NCBI GenBank assembly: GCA_031380225.1
Contig: JANNFX010000080.1
Coordinates: 1 to 9,609, forward strand
From: JANNFX01 sp031380225
GTDB lineage: Bacteria > Pseudomonadota > Alphaproteobacteria > Rhizobiales > Hyphomicrobiaceae
DNA length: 9,609 bases
Direction of reading: 5' to 3'
Each line of letters opens with the position of its first letter. Position 1 is the stretch's first letter. Positions 1 to 5,032 of the stretch are shown in pieces. The position numbers and the translations under genes are program-made. Under the pieces are notes generated by a model. That model was not told the DNA's origin, did no database searches, and saw only the letters and a program-made list of their open reading frames with translations.

Positions 1-2787
1 CTGAATTACAATGTCCATCTCACTCAAGGGATAAACAAAGTACAGCAAGCTACGAAGAACGTGGCTATCCTCCAAGCCGGCAAGTGCAGAGTGGCACCCC
101 TGGCAGATTTCAATACGCCTTGTGATATCGAAAACGTCAAACTGGGGGTTGGCGGGCAGGTGTCCACGTTCGTCAACGTCACGCCTGGAGCCGTTTGGTC
201 TAAGGGTAACGTATTGCAAGTCTGCACAGACCTCAGGCCTTCTGTTTCGACACTTCCGTTAAAGCCAGGCAAGTTCGCAGAAGATTTTGGCTGCGCGTCA
301 CTGCCGCTCGACCCGTTCGCCGTCAAAGTTGCCAAGACAGGCGATACGGTGTGCGCGCCGGGCAGCGATTGCAATTTCAAAATCTCGCTGTTCAACCCGG
401 GCCCGATTGATCACGACGCGCCCGTTACCATCACCGACAAGCTGACGGGTCTCAGCTCGGCACAGATCGTGTCGATTACGCCGGTGAACGCGGCCGATCC
501 CTTCCCATGTAGCCCCGCGCCAACGCAGATTCCGTTCTCATGCACCTCTCCGGGCAACTATCCGCTGCCGCTCGGGCCAAATGGCGAGCCGATGCCTGCC
601 AAACAATTCGATATGGTGGTGCGGCTGCCCAACGACGCCACGGGTGCATCGTTCTCGAACTGCGCCTCGGCTTTGCCTTCGGGCGATGCGTTGGTCGGAA
701 ATTCTGCCGATGCCACCGCCTGCCACACGGTGACTTTGAAGCCGCCGGTGACGCCAGCCCCGGCGCCATCGACCAGCATCAGGCCAATTGCAAAAACTGC
801 TGTATCTTCGGGATGTGATGAGACGACGCCGTGCGAGTTCAAGATCTCGGTCACGAATACGCTCGGTCAGCCGATGCAAGGCCCGATCGTCGTCAATGAT
901 CTGGTCACGATCGGCGGCGCGCCATCGACGCAAATGAAGCTCGTCAGCGGCCCGCCCGCACCGTGGACGTGCGTGGCGTCCGCAGCACCGGGCATGCAGT
1001 GTTCACATCCCGGACCGTTGGCGATCAACGCGACGCTCGATTTGACGCTTGGCCTGCAACCGCTCGCCGGATCGATTGGCACGGCGACGGAAATTAAGAA
1101 TTGCGCAACGCTCGAAGGCATCCGCACTGGGTTCGCAACCGCCTGTGCCAGCGTTCCGGTCAAGAAATTTGTGGGCTCAGGTGGTTACAACAAAGCCGGT
1201 CAACCGGCCGACGTTTCGCAACTCAAGATCACCAAGAAGGCAACAGTCACAAGTTGCACCGATGCGGGTGGCGGCTGCCTGTTCGACATCACGGTCACAA
1301 ATCCCAGCAGCGGGGCGTTCGCTGGACCGATCGAAGTCGTAGAAAAAGTGACAGCCGACGGCCAAATTGCGGCGTCATCTAACCTCAAAGCCGACCCTCC
1401 GGCGCCTTGGACGTGTTCCAAGACCAGTCCGGCACAGTTCAGTTGTCTGCATCCTGGTCCGCTGGCTGCCGGGCAAAGCGTGACGCTTCCGGTGAACTTC
1501 GGACTGCGCGCCGATACCGGCGCCAAGGAGATCACGAACTGCGCAGCGATCAAAGGCGGTGAGGGCCCAATTTGCGCAACGATTGCGCTTACAGAAAACG
1601 CATCTCCAGTTACGCCGCCGCCCACTGCATGCTTCGGCGGGATGGTGTTGACCAATGGTCTGTGTGCCTGCCCCGGGCCGACAAAATGGAACCGGCGCGA
1701 GTGCGTCGGAAGCGGCGGCATCAACACGACCCCAAGCCCTGATGTTACGCCTCCGCAGGTTCCGGCCTCGTGCTTCGGCGGGATGGTGTTGACGGGTGGC
1801 CTGTGCTCGTGCCCACCGAATACGGCATGGAACGGCAAATCCTGCGGCACCGGCAGCGGTGGCATCAGCACAACTAGACCAGGCGATGACACCGCAAAAC
1901 CCCAACCGCAATCGCCGCCTTGTCCCGACGGTTTTGTCGGCAAGTCGCCCAATTGCTGCCCACGCGGCACGGAATTCCGCGATGGCGCCTGCCGCGGGCC
2001 GCGGGAAACACCGCCACCCAGCGTCAGAAAATGCCCGGAAGGCTTCATCGGCACACCGCCCGACTGCTGTCCGCGTGGCACGGAGTTCCGGCGCGGCAAG
2101 TGCAGGTCGATTGAAGCACCAGACGCAAAGCCGGTGAATGTCTGCCCGTCGGACCGTCCAATCGGCGACTACCCGGAATGCTGCCCGCGCGGCACGGAAT
2201 TCAAACGCGGCAAATGCCGTGCACCAGATCAGCCGGCGCCTCCGCCTCCAGTCGAGAAAGTAAAGCCGAAGTGCCCATCAAACCGGCCAGTTGGCGACTA
2301 TCCCAACTGCTGTCCGGATGGAACGATCTTCCTCAACGGCCGGTGCAACCGCCTGACCGTACCGACACCGCCCAAGCCGAAGCGCGACTGCGGACCCGGA
2401 TACACAACGCGCGACACGCCGAACAAGTATGGCAACTATTGCGACCCCATCCCCTCGCAGCAGAAGTGCCCGACGTGGGCGCCTGAAGGCACGCCGCCGA
2501 ATTGTCATTGTCCCGCCGGCACGGTACGCCGTGGCAACTTCTGCGGAGTGGCGAACTGCCCGCCCAACATGACGGGTACGCCGCCAAATTGTCAGCGCAT
2601 ATGCCCGGCCGGTACGGTCAATCAGAACCAGTCGTGCGTGCCCGTGCAACAACCAAAGCCAAAGCCAACACCGGCGCCAGCACCGGCGCCCCAAAAGTGT
2701 GGGCCTGGCTTCTCAGGAACGGCGCCGAACTGCACGTGCAACAACGGCACCATCGAAAATGGCGAATGCTTCAAGGGGCCAAGTTGA
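1..2787 (+). CDS. Large DUF11-like repeat protein with C-terminal cysteine-module array (5' partial)
   Basis: The frame is open from the first base, so the true start lies left of the window; the GTG at 61 is only an internal valine codon. Residues here count from nt 1. Three divergent beta-sandwich repeats resembling DUF11/conserved-repeat domains lie at about 103-244, 260-388 and 408-532. Each begins with a K-T/K-A segment and a C-x(n)-C-x-F-x-I motif, and ends in 'NCA' after a W-x-C ... HPGPL-type strand (clear in the second and third). From 544 to 923 come ten short cysteine modules, nine of them with four cysteines, separated by Pro-rich linkers. This is typical of a secreted or surface-exposed disulfide-rich protein, but the signal peptide is outside the window. 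Tandem stops TGA TAG end the gene. It heads a closely spaced set of exported-protein genes. No enzymatic motif is visible; an adhesive or structural role is inference. Confidence 0.88.
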   Translation: MNYNVHLTQGINKVQQATKNVAILQAGKCRVAPLADFNTPCDIENVKLGVGGQVSTFVNVTPGAVWSKGNVLQVCTDLRPSVSTLPLKPGKFAEDFGCASLPLDPFAVKVAKTGDTVCAPGSDCNFKISLFNPGPIDHDAPVTITDKLTGLSSAQIVSITPVNAADPFPCSPAPTQIPFSCTSPGNYPLPLGPNGEPMPAKQFDMVVRLPNDATGASFSNCASALPSGDALVGNSADATACHTVTLKPPVTPAPAPSTSIRPIAKTAVSSGCDETTPCEFKISVTNTLGQPMQGPIVVNDLVTIGGAPSTQMKLVSGPPAPWTCVASAAPGMQCSHPGPLAINATLDLTLGLQPLAGSIGTATEIKNCATLEGIRTGFATACASVPVKKFVGSGGYNKAGQPADVSQLKITKKATVTSCTDAGGGCLFDITVTNPSSGAFAGPIEVVEKVTADGQIAASSNLKADPPAPWTCSKTSPAQFSCLHPGPLAAGQSVTLPVNFGLRADTGAKEITNCAAIKGGEGPICATIALTENASPVTPPPTACFGGMVLTNGLCACPGPTKWNRRECVGSGGINTTPSPDVTPPQVPASCFGGMVLTGGLCSCPPNTAWNGKSCGTGSGGISTTRPGDDTAKPQPQSPPCPDGFVGKSPNCCPRGTEFRDGACRGPRETPPPSVRKCPEGFIGTPPDCCPRGTEFRRGKCRSIEAPDAKPVNVCPSDRPIGDYPECCPRGTEFKRGKCRAPDQPAPPPPVEKVKPKCPSNRPVGDYPNCCPDGTIFLNGRCNRLTVPTPPKPKRDCGPGYTTRDTPNKYGNYCDPIPSQQKCPTWAPEGTPPNCHCPAGTVRRGNFCGVANCPPNMTGTPPNCQRICPAGTVNQNQSCVPVQQPKPKPTPAPAPAPQKCGPGFSGTAPNCTCNNGTIENGECFKGPS
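307..1596 (+). repeat. Three DUF11-like domain repeats (protein-level)
   Basis: Three protein repeats of roughly 125-142 residues occupy about 307-732, 778-1164 and 1222-1596. Common elements are an opening lysine/threonine strand, a Cys pair flanking an 'xFKIS/FDITV-TN' strand, a 'GPI-V-V-D/EKV' strand and a closing 'NCA' strand. The second and third are clearly closest to each other: both carry 'PPAPWTC' followed by 'C-HPGPLA' and an L-rich strand. The first has drifted, with 'FPC ... FSCTSPG' in the same places. The DUF11 assignment comes from general pattern and is not a computed match. Confidence 0.6.
1630..1793 (+). repeat. 23-bp exact direct repeat marking a recent 47-codon duplication
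   Basis: The same 23 bases occur at 1630-1652 and 1771-1793, beginning tgcttcggcgggatggtg. They are 141 bp apart, exactly 47 codons. They encode the start (CFGGMVLT) of the first two cysteine modules, and the module plus the following 'GSGGI-TT' linker is conserved at protein level. An in-frame tandem duplication of one module plus linker explains this. Confidence 0.8.
1630..2769 (+). repeat. Ten-module cysteine-rich array with proline-rich linkers
   Basis: Ten small modules, 38 cysteines in all, run to near the C-terminus. In window residue numbers they start at Cys 544, 591, 641, 678, 715, 758, 797, 823, 853 and 900. The central four share the pattern C-P-x(7-9)-P-x-C-C-P-x-G-T-x-F-x(2)-G-x-C. 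The first two share 'CFGGMVLT-x-GLC-x-CP'. The last three follow C-x(n)-P-x-C-x-C/I-C-x-x-G-T-x(n)-C. The seventh, CGPGYTTRDTPNKYGNYC, has only two cysteines and is a different type. Spacing resembles small disulfide-knotted folds such as TIL- or EGF-like modules, but I cannot assign a family. Confidence 0.8.
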
Positions 2788-2833
2788 TAGCTCGCGATGC
2801 GAAGCCCCTCAGCGCCCGGATTTATAAGTTCGA

Positions 2834-2850
2834 CGCCCCGCTTTGGGGCG
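2834..2850 (+). other. Small GC-rich hairpin in the gap between the first two genes
   Basis: A perfect 6-bp stem, CGCCCC (2834-2839) and GGGGCG (2845-2850), closes a GCTTT loop. It lies 47 bases after the stop of the large gene and 30 bases before the next start. No T-run follows, so it does not look like a strong intrinsic terminator. It could slow transcription, act as an mRNA processing or stability element, or be chance. Confidence 0.4.
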
Positions 2851-2880
2851 AGGAGCCTAGAGTAGAGAAAAGGTTGTGCC

Positions 2881-3396
2881 ATGCATAAGATGCTCGTCCC
2901 ACTCACGGCTCTTGCACTCCTTGCGCTTCTCGCGCCGCCATCCAGGCAGGGCGTCGCCGGGCCGCAAGCCGGTCCGCGCCCCGCCGAGGCACTTCAGACC
3001 TTGATCGAGGTCAAGCTAAAGTGTGGGTTCAACGATAACGGCCAGTTCGTTTGCAAGAACGTCAAAAAGAAGAAGCACCATGATAACGACGGCGATTCCA
3101 GCTCCGAGAAACACAAAAAATCTAAAGGCAACATCTGTGAGGGTCCCAACGATTGCGGGGCCGGTTACCGCGATCTCGATACGCCAAGTAAATACGGGGC
3201 CTGCTGTGAGGAAGTGAAAGACCAAACGCCCGAGCAAGAGCCCAAGAAAGAGCCCACAAAAGAACCCGATGTGCCGAAGTCCGGCAAATGCATGCAAGTT
3301 GAGAAAATGAGTGATTTAAGCTGCAGCGCCCCTTTCGACGCCTACAGTTGCGGCCCCTTGGAAAACGGCGTGATGACGTGCTGCTGCGTTAAATAG
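2881..3396 (+). CDS. Small exported Lys- and Cys-rich protein sharing a motif with the upstream gene
   Basis: 171 residues. ATG 2881 has AAAAGG (2868-2872 ends 8 bases upstream); a second ATG at 2890 is too far from it. A hydrophobic segment at residues 5-18 looks like a signal peptide, although the cleavage site is unclear. The mature part has 12 cysteines. A pair at 48/58 is followed by a highly charged KNVKKKKHHDND-type stretch (about 59-83). Next comes CGAGYRDLDTPSKYGACC (92-109), a Glu/Lys/Pro linker of repeated 'KEP' units (about 116-131), and a compact C-terminal block with four more cysteines after C137, ending TCCCVK. The 92-109 segment matches the seventh cysteine module of the large upstream gene at 11 of 18 positions. 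It sits 93 bases after that gene and 13 bases before the next. Function unknown. Confidence 0.85.
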   Translation: MHKMLVPLTALALLALLAPPSRQGVAGPQAGPRPAEALQTLIEVKLKCGFNDNGQFVCKNVKKKKHHDNDGDSSSEKHKKSKGNICEGPNDCGAGYRDLDTPSKYGACCEEVKDQTPEQEPKKEPTKEPDVPKSGKCMQVEKMSDLSCSAPFDAYSCGPLENGVMTCCCVK

Positions 3397-3403
3397 AGAA
3401 AAC

Positions 3404-3407
3404 GGAG
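3404..3407 (+). promoter_or_regulatory. GGAG ribosome binding site unusually close to the ATG at 3410
   Basis: GGAG is followed by only two bases before the first ATG, tighter than the usual 5-9. It is 17 bases from the next in-frame ATG (3425). A second candidate, GAGG at 3475-3478, lies 9 bases before an in-frame TTG at 3488, so the true start of this gene is uncertain. Confidence 0.4.
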
Positions 3408-3409
3408 TC

Positions 3410-4099
3410 ATGGCTTTGAAACCTATGCACAGCACTGCCGCGGTTATCGGGTCCAAGCCACATGCTGTCCGCGCGAGGCCGTCGCAATTGACGCGATGCC
3501 TGTTCGGCTTTGTGTTTCTGGCAATGCCCTTCATTCAAGTGCCAAAAAGTTACGCTGGAGAGAGTTGCGAAGACTTGTGGCATCAACGCAATTCGATATT
3601 TGCTAAATCCGGATACTGCTTCAAAAGCGCGGAAGCTCAAGCGGTTTTTGGTCCCGGGTGCTTTGCGCCGTTTGGCAAACTTTCGCGTGACCAAGAAAAA
3701 GAAGTGAACCGGCTCGTGTCCCTCGAAGCTGCCAATGGCTGCGATCCGAAAGGCCAGGCCTCGGGCACGTCTGTCTTCAGGCCCATCATCGTCGGCCGGG
3801 ACCGCGAACTCGATGCGTGCACATCGAGAGGACAGATCGTTGGCCTGGACCCAAAAGGCGACGGCTTTCTGTCGGTCCGGAGCGGTCCGAAGGGCAAGGA
3901 AGTGGATCGCGTCTTTAACGGCCAAACCGTTGATATGTGTGATGAAGCCGGGGACTGGGTCGGGATCGTCTACGCCATGACTGGGCAAGACCAAGCCGTG
4001 TGCAACCTCGAAAGGTCGTTAGACAAACCGGTGCCCTACACCGGTCCATGCCGCTACGGCTGGGTGCATAAAGAGTATGTGAAGCAGATTTCGGGGTGA
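3410..4099 (+). CDS. Exported YARHG-like plus bacterial SH3-domain protein
   Basis: 229 residues from ATG 3410. Residues 30-44 are a hydrophobic export segment, with a likely signal peptidase site after SYA (49). After it comes a YARHG/DUF4453-like domain (about 53-111): C-x(2)-LW-x(2)-RN-x-IFAKSGYCFKS, then F-x(2)-GCF and a conserved terminal Cys. Residues about 136-226 form a bacterial SH3 domain, with 'FLSVRSGP', a 'V-x-NGQ-x-V-x-C' strand, 'GDWVGIVY' and the closing 'GPCRYGWVHKEYV'. Such SH3 domains usually bind peptidoglycan or peptide ligands outside the cytoplasm. The 29-residue stretch before the hydrophobic segment is long for a signal peptide. Starting at TTG 3488 (residue 27) would give a compact 23-residue signal peptide, so the annotated start may be too early. 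It lies 13 bases after the previous gene and is probably cotranscribed. The ligand is unknown. Confidence 0.88.
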   Translation: MALKPMHSTAAVIGSKPHAVRARPSQLTRCLFGFVFLAMPFIQVPKSYAGESCEDLWHQRNSIFAKSGYCFKSAEAQAVFGPGCFAPFGKLSRDQEKEVNRLVSLEAANGCDPKGQASGTSVFRPIIVGRDRELDACTSRGQIVGLDPKGDGFLSVRSGPKGKEVDRVFNGQTVDMCDEAGDWVGIVYAMTGQDQAVCNLERSLDKPVPYTGPCRYGWVHKEYVKQISG

Positions 4100-4116
4100 T
4101 CGGCGACTGCACGGTA

Positions 4117-4122
4117 AAGGAG
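4117..4122 (+). promoter_or_regulatory. AAGGAG ribosome binding site that fixes the GTG start at 4131
   Basis: A near-consensus Shine-Dalgarno sequence eight bases upstream of GTG 4131 supports that start rather than later ATG codons such as the one at 4266. Confidence 0.75.
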
Positions 4123-4130
4123 TAAAACTC

Positions 4131-4757
4131 GTGACGAGTTGCAATAAAGCAAAATTCTTGTCTCAGAGGCGCCGGCGCATTGGTATCGCGGTGGCCTCGC
4201 TGCTCGCTTTCGATTGCAGAGTTTACGCCGCCGCCATCACCATCACTTGCACCACGGAAAACGGTATGGTTCCGACGTCGAACGGCCCGCTCGTCATCAC
4301 CTACGACGGCGAGGCCACTGGCACGCTCACCGTCAAGGGCGCATTCGGCGATATGGCCCTGCCAGCCACGAAGCAAACGCGCCGGGGCTCGGTCAAGGGC
4401 TTCAACGACGACAAGGAATACGAAGCCGTCGGTATCCAGGCCGATGGTCCAGCGGCCATCGTGATGCCGGACAAGGCTGTGATCGAAGCCTGCGTCAAGG
4501 GCAAGCCAACGCCGGAAGGCCTGACGCCCGAGGAGAACGTGTTCATGGCCTTGATGCCGTGTTCAGCGTCCGCGCCGCCAGGTACCGCAAAAGTCCCCAT
4601 TACCGCCTCGGTCGAAATCGCATTCGTTTCCACAGCCCCTCCCGTGCTCGAACTCATGACCACGGTCATGAAGCAGACCTACTCGGAAGCAAGCACGCTG
4701 CCGGGCGGGAAGATCACGATCGAAACAATTCCAAAATGCGAAATCATCCAACCTTAG
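4131..4757 (+). CDS. Exported protein of unknown family
   Basis: 208 residues with a GTG start set by AAGGAG at 4117-4122. The N-terminus has four consecutive arginines (13-16), then a hydrophobic segment (about 17-27) and a probable cleavage site near VYA/AAI (31-35). The RRRR lacks the following pattern of a Tat signal, so Sec export is more likely. The mature part is rich in beta-type segments: ITITCTTENG, PLVITYDGEATGTLTVKG, AVGIQADGPAAIVMPDK, and a late VPITASVEIAFV. Four of its cysteines (40, 121, 144, 203) could form two disulfides. The MPDK...EACVK segment is distinctive. I do not recognise the family. It lies 31 bases after the SH3 gene and is the fourth in a run of exported-protein genes. 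Confidence 0.85.
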   Translation: MTSCNKAKFLSQRRRRIGIAVASLLAFDCRVYAAAITITCTTENGMVPTSNGPLVITYDGEATGTLTVKGAFGDMALPATKQTRRGSVKGFNDDKEYEAVGIQADGPAAIVMPDKAVIEACVKGKPTPEGLTPEENVFMALMPCSASAPPGTAKVPITASVEIAFVSTAPPVLELMTTVMKQTYSEASTLPGGKITIETIPKCEIIQP

Positions 4758-4775
4758 CGGTGGTCGTGGCTTGAT

Positions 4776-4780
4776 GAGGG
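4776..4780 (+). promoter_or_regulatory. GAGGG ribosome binding site for the small ORF at 4788
   Basis: GAGGG lies seven bases before ATG 4788, a good spacing. A competing GGAGG (4803-4807) lies five bases before ATG 4813 in another frame, so the signal alone does not decide which frame is translated. Confidence 0.35.
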
Positions 4781-4787
4781 TAATGCA

Positions 4788-4910
4788 ATGCCGATGTCTC
4801 CTGGAGGTTTCGATGCTTGGGAATTCTTCCGGGCTTTGCGCGCTGTTTTTCGCTTTTTTCGCCCGGCGCGGCACCCGCCCAGGGAGACCGATGACAAACC
4901 GAAGTCATAA
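4788..4910 (+). CDS. Possible 40-residue small protein with aromatic, basic amphipathic helix
   Basis: A short frame runs from ATG 4788 to TAA 4908-4910, preceded by GAGGG at good spacing. It begins 31 bases after the previous stop, the same gap as between the two preceding genes. The product starts MPMSPGGFDAWEFF, continues RALRAVFRFFRPARHPP and ends RETDDKPKS. The middle (residues 10-25) alternates aromatic and arginine residues and would form a short amphipathic or membrane-associating helix, followed by a Pro/charged tail. There is no signal peptide. A 58-codon frame (4813-4989, starting MLGNSSGLCALFFAFF) overlaps it and has its own GGAGG. At most one is likely real, and both could be chance. 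Family unknown. Confidence 0.35.
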   Translation: MPMSPGGFDAWEFFRALRAVFRFFRPARHPPRETDDKPKS

Positions 4911-5032
4911 CGTTCGGACTTGCGTGCACGACGAAGACTTGCACAAGCCCGAAGGGATCTCCGCCAAGCGGCTTCAGGCTGTTGTGTGATCGCGGGTCTT
5001 CACAGTGAGATTAAAAGGTTTTCACGCCGAAC

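Larger units (their letters stand above)
4758..5032 (+). other. 275-base interval before the double beta-helix gene
   Basis: It contains the possible 40-codon ORF at 4788-4910 and an overlapping 58-codon frame in another register (ATG 4813, stop ending 4989). From about 4911 onward I see no terminator hairpin and no convincing sigma-70 promoter; TTGCAC at 4939-4944 has no matching -10 box at proper spacing. Whether the downstream gene has its own promoter cannot be settled from sequence alone. Confidence 0.5.

Noticed and set aside
13..27. Tat signal or true start near the GTG at 61 for the first gene
   Set aside because: The frame is open from base 1 and the residues around the GTG show no signal peptide, so the start must lie upstream of the window.
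1200..2099. 299-codon open frame on the minus strand with repeated 'PRRNSVPRGQQ' text
   Set aside because: It is antisense to the cysteine-module array; its repeats only mirror the repeated CCPRGTEF codons on the plus strand.
1630..2769. CRISPR-like or DNA-level tandem repeat array
   Set aside because: Repeats are irregular in length, in frame, and conserved at the protein rather than DNA level apart from one 23-bp pair; no spacers of constant length.
4143..4178. Twin-arginine (Tat) signal in the unknown exported protein
   Set aside because: RRRR is present but the S-R-R-x-F-L-K pattern is not; an ordinary Sec signal with a basic n-region fits better.
4813..4989. 58-codon frame with GGAGG upstream, product starting MLGNSSGLCALFFAFF
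   Set aside because: Not excluded, but it overlaps the 40-codon frame whose spacing from the previous gene looks more operon-like, and the product becomes an incoherent Arg/His-rich tail. Kept only as the competing alternative.
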